Origin: Sphaerimonospora mesophila NBRC 14179 = JCM 3151
GTDB taxonomy: Bacteria; Actinomycetota; Actinomycetes; Streptosporangiales; Streptosporangiaceae
Assembly: GCA_001552515.1 (NCBI GenBank)
Contig: BCRI01000042.1
Span: 1 to 53,057, forward strand
Length of the DNA: 53,057 bases
Reading direction: 5' to 3'
Under the pieces are notes generated by a model. It was not told the DNA's origin and did not search any database. It worked only from the letters and a program-made list of their open reading frames with translations. Positions 17,242 through 25,061 of the stretch are shown here, piece after piece (position 1 is the stretch's first letter; each line of letters opens with the position of its first letter). The position numbers were made by a program, and so were the translations under genes.

Positions 17242-18960
17242 CTAGGAGGCGTAGCCGATGTTCTCGTACCTGAGGTCGTAGAGACCGTTCGCGCCGATGT
17301 TGGCGAGTCCGGACCGTACGACCACGTTCTGCGGGACCTGGTAGAGGGGAAGGACGTTCACCTTCTGCCAGACCAGCTTGTCGGCCTCGTTCAGCAGGTC
17401 GGTCACCTGCTCGTCGTCGAGCGAGCTGCCCGCGCGGTACATCGCCTGGTCGATCTGCCGGCTTCCGCTGCGCCCCAGGTTGGAGTACCACTTCACGTCG
17501 TCACCCTTGATGTTCTCGCCGTCGGCGAAGACGTCGAACGAGTTCGACATCGGGAACGGAGTGCCCGGATACGAGAACGCGGTGATGTCGAAGTTCCCCG
17601 GGATGAGGTACTTGCCGAAGAAGTCGTTGAACGGCACGGCCTGGACGACCACGTTCACCCCGATCCGCTGGAGCATCAGCCGGGCGACCTGTGCCTCGGA
17701 GTCGGTCGCCTTGACCCCGGCGGGGACGACGAAGCGCAGGGTCAGCGGCTTGCCGTCCTTCATCCTGATCTTCCCCGGCTTGCCGTCCTTGACGGGGATC
17801 TTCCAGCCCGCCTGGTCGAGCAGTTCACCGGCCCGCCGCGGGTTGTAGACGCCCAGCTCGCCGGCGTTGGCGCGATAGCCCCGCTGGCTGTTCATGAGGA
17901 AGTGGTTGTCCAGCGTCACGGTCGGCCAGCCGAGCCCCTTCAGGTCGAGCTCCATGAGGGCCTTGCGGTCGAGGCCCATCGCGACGGCCTGACGGACCCT
18001 GAGGTCGGAGAGGTTCCCGCTCTCGGCGTTGAACGTGAACTGGCGGTACTCGGGGCCCGCGGCCTGCCTGACGACGGCGTCCCACGCCTCCCGCACCTGC
18101 GCGTAGTTGTCCGGGGACGGGCCCACGTCGAAGACGTCGACGTCGCCCTTCGTGAACGCTCGGACCAGGCCTTCCGGCCGCACCCTGCGGAAGACGATCT
18201 TGTCGAGCTTGGCCCGGTCGCCCCACCAGCCCGGGTCGCGGGCGAGGGTGAGCAGGCCGCCCTTCCGGTCGAGCCGCTCGACCCGGAACGGCCCGGCCGA
18301 CACCGGGATCTTGTTGATCCAGTCGGCGCCGAACGCCTCGGGAGAGGAGTTGGTGGAGGCGGGATAGAGCGGCGAGAACAGCGACTGCCACTCGTTGTAC
18401 GGCTGGGTGAGCGTGACCACCACCTCCCGGTCGCTCGCTCCCCTGGTCACGTTCTGGATGTTCTCGTAGGCGATGTGGGAGTCGACGCGGTAGGCCCGGT
18501 CCCGGCCGCCCATCGCCTTCCACTGGGCGGCGAAGTCCGCCCAGGTGATCGGCTTGCCGTTCGACCAGTGGGCCTTCGGGTTCAGGGTGTAGGTGATGAC
18601 CTGGCGCGGCGAGGTGGCGGTGACCCGCGCGTTGGTCACGTAGTCGGTGTCGAGTGAGACCCGGCCCCGCTCGTCCGACCGGAACGCGCGCGGCATCAGC
18701 GCGTCCATCACCACGTCGACACTGTGGGTGTCGCCGTCGATGTGGTTCTGGTTCCACTGGACGGGGAAGTCGATGATCCCCCACCGCAGCGTGCCGCCGT
18801 CCTTCACCTTCTCCCGGGCCAGCGGGTTGATGTCCAGTGCCTTGACGGGAGACGGAGGCAGAGCGCCGTCATGCCCGTCCCGGGCCGGCGTGCCGCTGCA
18901 GGCGCCGGAGGCCACCACGGCGATCAGTGCGACCAGGGCAAGCGGCCATCGTGCTCTCAC
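17242..18960 (-). CDS. ABC transporter substrate-binding lipoprotein, peptide/SBP_bac_5 type
   Basis: A 572-residue extracytoplasmic binding protein. It has a signal peptide with a lipobox-like end (VVASGAC, Cys21) and the family 5 core: GGTLRWGIIDFP, then THSVDVVMDALMPRAF, YTLNPKAHWSNGKPITWADF, VSAGPFRVERLDRKGG, and a C-terminal DEQVTDLLNEADKLVWQKVNVLPLYQ segment. Family members feed oligopeptides, nickel or, in mycobacteria, lipid-linked glycans to Opp-type transporters. No permease or ATPase gene is adjacent, so it is an orphan that must work with a transporter elsewhere or act as a receptor. The GTG start has TCGGAG upstream. The downstream hairpin suggests a monocistronic unit. Confidence 0.85.
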   Translation of the reverse strand: MRARWPLALVALIAVVASGACSGTPARDGHDGALPPSPVKALDINPLAREKVKDGGTLRWGIIDFPVQWNQNHIDGDTHSVDVVMDALMPRAFRSDERGRVSLDTDYVTNARVTATSPRQVITYTLNPKAHWSNGKPITWADFAAQWKAMGGRDRAYRVDSHIAYENIQNVTRGASDREVVVTLTQPYNEWQSLFSPLYPASTNSSPEAFGADWINKIPVSAGPFRVERLDRKGGLLTLARDPGWWGDRAKLDKIVFRRVRPEGLVRAFTKGDVDVFDVGPSPDNYAQVREAWDAVVRQAAGPEYRQFTFNAESGNLSDLRVRQAVAMGLDRKALMELDLKGLGWPTVTLDNHFLMNSQRGYRANAGELGVYNPRRAGELLDQAGWKIPVKDGKPGKIRMKDGKPLTLRFVVPAGVKATDSEAQVARLMLQRIGVNVVVQAVPFNDFFGKYLIPGNFDITAFSYPGTPFPMSNSFDVFADGENIKGDDVKWYSNLGRSGSRQIDQAMYRAGSSLDDEQVTDLLNEADKLVWQKVNVLPLYQVPQNVVVRSGLANIGANGLYDLRYENIGYAS

Positions 18961-19079
18961 TTGCGTCTCCGATCCAGTCAGCCACTTTATGCATTAGATC
19001 AGTAGCTGAGTGTAATCATCCCTGGCCATCGAGACACTTCACCAGGCAAAACCGGAGGTTCCGCACAACTACCCAGGTT

Positions 19080-21470
19080 TCACGACAATTCGTCCACTGC
19101 GCTGCGTACGTCGGCGCTGGTGATCGTCGTCAGCTCCGCCGCGTTGGCCGACCCCTGGTCGGCCAGCCGTACGTCCCGCCGCAGGGCGGCCCTCTCGTAG
19201 AGCGAGCGGGCGAAACGGCCGTTGCCCAGACCGTCGATCAGCCCTTCGCGGCAGACCCAGTCGAAGACGTCGGCGAGGTCACGCGCCGCCGCCGGGTCGA
19301 AACGGTCGCCGGCCCCGGCCGCGAGCAACCTGGCGATGTCGGTCAGCTCGGCCGGACTGTAGGAGGGGAACGACACCCGCTGGTTGAACCGGGAGGCGAG
19401 CCCGGGGTTGGTGGCCAGGAACGCGTCCATCTCCCGCTCGTAGCCCGCCAGGATGATCACCACGCGGTCGCGGTCGTCCTCCGCCCGCTTCAGCAGCGTC
19501 TGCACCGCCTCGGCCCCGAAGGCGTCGCCGCCCGAGTAACCCGCGTTCACCAGGCCGTAGGCCTCATCGATGAACAACACGCCGCCGAGCGCCCGGTCGA
19601 CCAGCTCGTTCGTCTTGATGGCGGTCGCCCCGAGGTGCTGGCCCACCAGGTCGGCACGGGACGCCTCGACCACGTCGGGACGGGCCAGCAGGCCCAGCGC
19701 GGAGAAGATCCGGCCCAGGATGCGGGCCACGGTCGTCTTGCCCGTCCCCGGCGGACCGACGAACACGAAGTGCCGCATCTGCGCCTGGACGGGCAGGCCC
19801 TGCTCCTGGCGCATCCGCGCGACCTTGAGCTGCGCCGTGATCGCGTGCACCTGCCGCTTGACCGGTTCGAGCCCGGCCATCCGGTCGAGATCGGCGAGCG
19901 CCTCCTCCAGCGTCGGGGTCGCCTGATAGCCGCGGTACCGCGCGGTGATCTCGTCGAAGGCCTTGACGACGTCGCCCGTCGTGATCGTGACCAGGTCCTC
20001 GCCGCGTGGAGCGCCACCCGCGCTCACCACCCGTACGTCGCGCGCCTGAGCCGCGGCCTCGGCCAGGCTGCGGGCGAACCTGGCGTTGCCCAGCTCGTCG
20101 ATCAGACCGCGCCGCCGGACGTCCTCGTACATCCCGCGCAGCACCGGACGCGCGTCAGCGGCGAGCCGGTCCCCCCGCCGCTCCTGCAGCGCCTCGGTGA
20201 TCTCCAGCAGTTCGTCGGGGAGATAGCTCGGGAAGCGCACCCGGCCGGCGAACCGGCTCGACAGCCCGGGGTTGGACGACAGGAACTCGTTCATCTCCCG
20301 CTCGTAGCCGGCCAAGATGATGATCAGTTGGTCGCGGTCGTCCTCCGCCCGTTTCAGCAGCGTCTGCACCGCCTCGGCGCCGAACCTGTCGGGCTGGCCG
20401 TCCCCGGAGTTGATCAGGCCGTACGCCTCGTCGATGAACAGCACACCGCCGAGCGCGCTGTCGATGAGCTCGTTGGTCTTGATGGCGGTGGCCCCCAGGT
20501 ACTCCCCCACCAGGTCGGCCCGCTGGGCCTCGACCACGAACGGCGTCTCCAGCAGCCCGAAGGCGTAGAAGATCTTGGCTACCGTACGGGCCACGCTCGT
20601 CTTGCCGGTCCCGGGCGGGCCGACGAAGACGAAGTGCCGCATCGGGCGCTCATTGGCGAAACCCGCCTCTCGGCGCAGGCGCGCCGCCTCGATGGACGCG
20701 GCGATCGCCCGTACCTGCTCCTTGACCGGTTCGAGCCCGATCATCGCCTCGAGTTCGCCGAGCGCCTGCTCGACGGTGATCGGCGGCGGTGGCCCCGGGT
20801 CGCCTCCGGCCGACTGATGGCCGCCCGCCCGCACCCGCTGCTGGACGGTCTTCTGCTGCCCGGGCCGCTGCTGGGCGGTCCACTGCTGGGGCTGGACGGC
20901 GTCCCCGGGCCGCTGACGCTCGATCTCGGCGCGGACCCGGTGCGCCAGCACGAGGCGGTAGACGAGCACGGCGGCCGCCACGCCGCAGGCGCCCCAGAGC
21001 GCGCCGGACGGCGACCACGGGGCGATCGCGATGGCCACCACCCCCGCCGGGAGCAACGCCGACAGCGTGGTCAGCCACGGCGGCACCCATCGGATCAGGT
21101 GTGCGGCCACCGCCACCGGGATGGCCAGCGTCATCAGCCACGGCACCAGCCGCTGGCCGCCGACCAGGGGAAGCAGCGCCGGCACCATGAGCCCCCAGGC
21201 CCCGACCACCAGCACGGTGGCCGCGGCGCGCGGGAAACTGAGCGAGAGCGCGAGGAAACCCAGCACCACGACGGCGCTGACGAACGTCGGGACCAGCGAC
21301 CAGTTGAGCGCGGCGGCCACGCCCATGGTCGCGACGAGCAGCACGGCGAAGACGGCGCGCCGCGCGAACGGTGGCAGATGGAAATAGCGGAAGCGCACCC
21401 GTTCGAACAGCTCATGGGCCGCGGTCCGATTCAACCGACCCGCCGCCCGTGCCCTGTCGGAGTCCCGCAT
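19080..21470 (-). CDS. Membrane-anchored double AAA+ ATPase (CbxX/CfqX type)
   Basis: A 796-residue protein. Residues 38-178 hold five to six hydrophobic segments, followed by a Gln-rich linker (about 185-230). Two homologous CbxX/CfqX AAA+ modules follow. Module 1 has Walker A GPPGTGKT at 284-291 and Walker B LFIDEA at 344-349; module 2 has them at 572-579 and 632-637. Both carry YLGATAIKTNEL-like or HLGATAIKTNEL pore/sensor segments and RAEDDRD...ILAGYEREM, so both look active. Relatives include RuBisCO activase CbbX and EccA of type VII secretion. No secretion or RuBisCO genes are nearby. ATG has GGAGG five bases upstream. The client is unknown. Confidence 0.85.
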   Translation of the reverse strand: MRDSDRARAAGRLNRTAAHELFERVRFRYFHLPPFARRAVFAVLLVATMGVAAALNWSLVPTFVSAVVVLGFLALSLSFPRAAATVLVVGAWGLMVPALLPLVGGQRLVPWLMTLAIPVAVAAHLIRWVPPWLTTLSALLPAGVVAIAIAPWSPSGALWGACGVAAAVLVYRLVLAHRVRAEIERQRPGDAVQPQQWTAQQRPGQQKTVQQRVRAGGHQSAGGDPGPPPPITVEQALGELEAMIGLEPVKEQVRAIAASIEAARLRREAGFANERPMRHFVFVGPPGTGKTSVARTVAKIFYAFGLLETPFVVEAQRADLVGEYLGATAIKTNELIDSALGGVLFIDEAYGLINSGDGQPDRFGAEAVQTLLKRAEDDRDQLIIILAGYEREMNEFLSSNPGLSSRFAGRVRFPSYLPDELLEITEALQERRGDRLAADARPVLRGMYEDVRRRGLIDELGNARFARSLAEAAAQARDVRVVSAGGAPRGEDLVTITTGDVVKAFDEITARYRGYQATPTLEEALADLDRMAGLEPVKRQVHAITAQLKVARMRQEQGLPVQAQMRHFVFVGPPGTGKTTVARILGRIFSALGLLARPDVVEASRADLVGQHLGATAIKTNELVDRALGGVLFIDEAYGLVNAGYSGGDAFGAEAVQTLLKRAEDDRDRVVIILAGYEREMDAFLATNPGLASRFNQRVSFPSYSPAELTDIARLLAAGAGDRFDPAAARDLADVFDWVCREGLIDGLGNGRFARSLYERAALRRDVRLADQGSANAAELTTITSADVRSAVDELS

Positions 21471-21744
21471 CGCTGCCTCCCCGCTTCGCCCCCCGGTTAT
21501 ACCGCAAGCAACGGCGGAATGCTTGGATCCGGCGTGCTCGTGTGCGCGCCGGAACGGCCCCGCCCCCGGCCCGGCGATATGTACCGGACATCACCGGAAG
21601 GGCTGAGAGATCCCCTTCCGATGGCCTAAGCTGCGGACGCATGTCCCAGCGGGCCCTCTCAGATACGGGAGGAGGAGCACTGAACGGCCTATGATCATAG
21701 TCGGGGTTGAGACCGAGTCCGGCGCTGTCCGCACTGGAGGCGTC

Positions 21745-23274
21745 GTGCGCGAACGCCGGGTGAACCGGTGGTCGGTCCTTGTGCTGCTCTGTTTCAGCCT
21801 GCTCCTGATCGCCGTCGACGCGACGGTGCTGCACATCGCGGTGCCCGCGCTGACCGCCGCGCTGGAACCGTCCGCCGTGCAACTCCTGTGGATCATCGAC
21901 AGCTACTCCCTGGTCGTCGCGCCGTTGCTGATCACGTTCGGCACGCTGGGCGACCGGTACGGCAGACGGCCCTTCGTGCTCGCCGGCTACGTGGTGTTCG
22001 GCCTGGCCTCGCTGTCGGCCGCGTTCGCCGGCAGCCCGCTGGCGCTCATCGTCTCCCGCGCCTTCCTCGGCGTCGGCGGCGCCATGATCATGCCGGCCAC
22101 GCTGTCGATCATCAGACAGGTGTTCACCGACCGGCGGGAGCGGGCCATCGCGCTCGGCGTCTGGAGCGCCGTGGCGGCGGCGGGAGCCGCAGTCGGCCCG
22201 CTGGTCGGCGGCGTCCTCGTCGAGCACCTGTGGTGGGGCGCGGTGTTCCTCATCAATGTGCCGCTGCTCGTCATCCTGCTGCCCGTGGCCGTACGGATCC
22301 TCCCGCCGTCGCCGCGGCGGCCGGACCAGCCGTGGGATGCCACCAGCGCGGCCCTGTCGACCCTCGGCATCCTGGCCGTGGCCTTCGGGCTCAAGGAGGC
22401 CGGGACCGGTCATACGATCGGGCGCGACGCCTCGATCGCCGTGCTCCTCGGCGGCGTGGCGCTGCTGGTCTGGTTCGTACGGCGCCAGCGCCGGCTGGCG
22501 GTCCCGCTGCTCGACATCCGGCTGTTCCGGCAGCGGGGATTCTCCACCGGCGTGGCCTGCGTGGCACTGGCGATCTTCGCGCTCGTCGGGCTGGAGCTCA
22601 TGCTCGCCCAGTACCTCCAGCTCGTGCTCGGCCTGTCGCCGACGGCGGCCGCCGTCCGCATGCTGCCGTTGATGGTCGCCGCCGTCGTCGGGGGCCTGGC
22701 CGCCGCGCACGTGCTGCAGCGCGCCGGCGTGCGGGCCACGATCAGCGGTGGGCTGGCGCTCACCGCCCTGTCCCTCACCCCCGTCCTGACCTGGGGGACG
22801 GAACCGCATCCCGTCATGCTCACGCTGTGCTTCGTGGGCATCGGGTTCGGCGTCGAGGTCGCACTGCTCGGCGCCTCCGACGTGATCATGGCGTCCGCCC
22901 CTGAGGCACGGGCCGGCGGCGCCGCCGCCATCGAGGAGACGGCCTACGAACTGGGCGCCGGGCTCGGCATCGCGGTGCTCGGCACGATCACCACCATCAT
23001 CTACGCGCCGGCCCTCGGCACCGTCGCCGGAGTGCCCGAGCGCCTGATGGCCCAGGCCCGTGAATCGCTCGCGTCCGCCGCCCACGTGGCGCACGAGACG
23101 GGGGACGGCGCCACGGGAGAGACCCTGCTGAGCGCGGCACGCACCGCGTTCGTCACCGCCCTGCACTCCACGGTCCTCGTCAGCGTGGCGATGCTCGCCC
23201 TCACCGCGCTCGCTGTGGCCGTGTTCATCCCCCGCCCACCCGGCGCCGAGGAGCCGGAACGGGTTCCCGTGTAG
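21745..23274 (+). CDS. MFS transporter, DHA2 (EmrB/QacA) type, 14 membrane segments
   Basis: A 509-residue integral membrane protein with about 14 hydrophobic segments. The DHA2 motifs are DATVLHIAVPAL in helix 1, the loop motif GTLGDRYGRRPF, SRAFLGVGGAMIMPATLSII, and the antiporter motif C segment ALGVWSAVAAAGAAVGPLVGG. It is probably a proton-coupled drug or small-molecule exporter; the substrate is unknown. The frame is open from 21691, but the GTG at 21745 has GGAGG four bases upstream and leaves a short basic N-terminus before helix 1. No adjacent TetR or MarR regulator is visible. The DoxX gene follows after 47 bases. Confidence 0.85.
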   Translation: MRERRVNRWSVLVLLCFSLLLIAVDATVLHIAVPALTAALEPSAVQLLWIIDSYSLVVAPLLITFGTLGDRYGRRPFVLAGYVVFGLASLSAAFAGSPLALIVSRAFLGVGGAMIMPATLSIIRQVFTDRRERAIALGVWSAVAAAGAAVGPLVGGVLVEHLWWGAVFLINVPLLVILLPVAVRILPPSPRRPDQPWDATSAALSTLGILAVAFGLKEAGTGHTIGRDASIAVLLGGVALLVWFVRRQRRLAVPLLDIRLFRQRGFSTGVACVALAIFALVGLELMLAQYLQLVLGLSPTAAAVRMLPLMVAAVVGGLAAAHVLQRAGVRATISGGLALTALSLTPVLTWGTEPHPVMLTLCFVGIGFGVEVALLGASDVIMASAPEARAGGAAAIEETAYELGAGLGIAVLGTITTIIYAPALGTVAGVPERLMAQARESLASAAHVAHETGDGATGETLLSAARTAFVTALHSTVLVSVAMLALTALAVAVFIPRPPGAEEPERVPV

Positions 23275-23321
23275 GACGCGCAACCCAAGGGCGACCCCCC
23301 TCACCCCCAGGGACGACCATC

Positions 23322-24047
23322 GTGAAGAGAAGCCTGCAAGACCTGGCCGCGCTGGCCGCCCGACTGGGCGTCGGCGGGATCTTCTTCGTCAACGGCTGGC
23401 ACAAGCTCGAGGCCGGCCTCACCTCGACCGGGGCGCAGTTCGCCGAGTTGCAGGCCCCGATGCCCGGACTGTGGGCGGCCGCCACCATGCTGATCGAGCT
23501 CGTCGGCGGCACGCTCCTGATCGCGGGCCTGGCCGTACCAACGGTCGGGCTGCTGCTGTTCGCCGAGGCGCTGGCCGTGTTCGTGCTGACGGCCGGTGAC
23601 CCGGCGCTTCCGCTCACCGGCGGCGACATCCGGCTGATCGTGGCCCTCGGGGCGGCGTCGGTGCTGCTGGCCGTGACCGGCGGCGGGCGCGCTTCCGTCG
23701 ATCACATGGTGGTCATCAAGCGGCGCGAGGCCGCGGAGGCCGACGACCTCGCGGCGGACACCGAGGCCGACGCGGTCATCGCCTCGCTGCGCGAGCCCCG
23801 GGACAGCGGGCTCCGGGACAGCGAGCCCCGGGACAGCGAGCCCCGTGGGAAGGAACCCCGCGGCACGGCCGGGTCGGACCACACCGAACCCCCGAAGACC
23901 GGGTCGGCGAAGACCGAACCGGCGGGCGCCGAATCCACGAACGGCGAGCCCGCGAACGGTGAGCCAGGGGCGGGCACGCCGCCCGCCGGGTCCAAGGCCC
24001 GCGTACGGAAGAACAGGCGCGCCGGCGGTGAGGGAGGCGAACCCTGA
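23322..24047 (+). CDS. DoxX family membrane protein with repetitive hydrophilic tail
   Basis: A 241-residue protein. Residues 1-125 form a four-helix DoxX-like membrane domain (RLGVGGIFFVNGWHKLEAG, then LIELVGGTLLIAGLAVPTVG). The remaining part is a disordered Glu/Pro/Lys/Arg tail, including a five-copy degenerate five-residue repeat (EPRDS, LRDS, EPRG types) from a 15-bp tandem repeat at 23793-23867. DoxX proteins are quinone- or redox-associated in some species, but the role here is unknown. The start is GTG with AGGGA upstream. It ends 12 bases from the convergent LacI gene. Confidence 0.78.
   Translation: MKRSLQDLAALAARLGVGGIFFVNGWHKLEAGLTSTGAQFAELQAPMPGLWAAATMLIELVGGTLLIAGLAVPTVGLLLFAEALAVFVLTAGDPALPLTGGDIRLIVALGAASVLLAVTGGGRASVDHMVVIKRREAAEADDLAADTEADAVIASLREPRDSGLRDSEPRDSEPRGKEPRGTAGSDHTEPPKTGSAKTEPAGAESTNGEPANGEPGAGTPPAGSKARVRKNRRAGGEGGEP
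23793..23867 (+). repeat. 15-bp degenerate tandem repeat, 5 copies, in the DoxX gene
   Basis: Consensus unit GAGCCCCGGGACAGC: units 1 and 3 are identical, while units 2, 4 and 5 diverge. The array keeps the reading frame and encodes part of the hydrophilic tail. Confidence 0.75.
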
Positions 24048-24059
24048 CCAGCGCCGTGA

Positions 24060-25061
24060 TCAGGCTGTGCTGTCCCGGACCGTCAGGCGGGGTTCGAGCA
24101 GGGTCGACTCCGGTACGGCCTGGCCGTCCAGCTTCGCCATCAGCAGCCGCACCGCCTGACGCCCGACGTCCTCGGCGGGGATGAGCACGGAGGTCAGCGC
24201 CGGGCTGGCCCGCTCGGCGACGTCGTCGGGGCAGATCGCCACGACCGACATGTCGCCGGGCACCCGCCTGCCGAGCATGCGCAGCGCGGCCAGCACGTGG
24301 CCGACCGCCGCCTCGTTGTGCACGACCAGCCCCGAAAGGCCGGGGTGCTCGTCGAGCAGCACCTTCACGGTCGCGTGCACCTCGTCGAAGGACTCCTCGC
24401 ACGGCCGTGCCCACGCCTCGACCCCGTGCCGCCGCGCCGCCTCGGTGAACCCCGCCAGCGTGCGCTCGGCGAAGCCGGTGCCCCTCTCGTAGACCACACT
24501 CGGGGCGCCGAGCAGCGCGATCCGCCGGTGACCGAGATCGGCGAGATGGTCGGCGCACAGCGCGCCCGCGCGGGCGAAGTCGAGGTCGACACAGGTGAGC
24601 CCGGCCGGGTCGGCGGGAAAACCGATCAGCACGCTCGGCTCGACCAGCTCGCGCAGCAGCGGCACACGGGCGTCGTGAATCTCCACGTCCATCAGCAGCA
24701 GCCCGTCGACCAGGGCGCTGGCCGCCACCCGGTGCAGCCCGTCCGGCCCTTCGTCGGCGGTCATGAGCAGCACGTCGTGGTCGTACTGCCTGGCGGTGGT
24801 CACCACGGACGTCGCGAACTGCATGAGGACCGGCAGGTTCATGCCGGCGCGCAGCGGGAGCACCAGGGCGATCACGTTGGCCCGCTTGCTGGCCAGGGCG
24901 CGCGCACCGGCGTTGGGGTGATATCCGAGTGCGCGCACGCTGTCGAGCACCCGCTGCCGGGTGGTGGCGGAGATGGCCCGTTTGCCGCTCAGCACGTACG
25001 ACACGGTGCTGACCGCGACCCCCGCGTGCTTGGCCACGTCGGCGATCGTGACCGTCCTCAC
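24060..25061 (-). CDS. LacI family transcriptional regulator
   Basis: A 333-residue repressor. The N-terminal HTH and hinge read VTIADVAKHAGVAVSTVSYVLSG, then RQRVLDSVRALGYHPNAGAR. A periplasmic-binding-protein-like sugar domain follows. The GTG start (25059-25061) overlaps the stop of the upstream GH3 gene as GTGA, so the two are translationally coupled; a longer open frame into the GH3 gene is a shadow. It most likely binds the TCGAAGCGCTTCGA palindromes upstream of the GH3 gene and the related one near 42.3 kb, and responds to an oligosaccharide released by the glycosidases. Confidence 0.9.
   Translation of the reverse strand: MRTVTIADVAKHAGVAVSTVSYVLSGKRAISATTRQRVLDSVRALGYHPNAGARALASKRANVIALVLPLRAGMNLPVLMQFATSVVTTARQYDHDVLLMTADEGPDGLHRVAASALVDGLLLMDVEIHDARVPLLRELVEPSVLIGFPADPAGLTCVDLDFARAGALCADHLADLGHRRIALLGAPSVVYERGTGFAERTLAGFTEAARRHGVEAWARPCEESFDEVHATVKVLLDEHPGLSGLVVHNEAAVGHVLAALRMLGRRVPGDMSVVAICPDDVAERASPALTSVLIPAEDVGRQAVRLLMAKLDGQAVPESTLLEPRLTVRDSTA

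Noticed and set aside
21412-23304. 630-codon minus-strand frame opposite the MFS gene
   Set aside because: Its translation is His/Gln/Arg-rich without domains; the plus strand has all MFS motifs.
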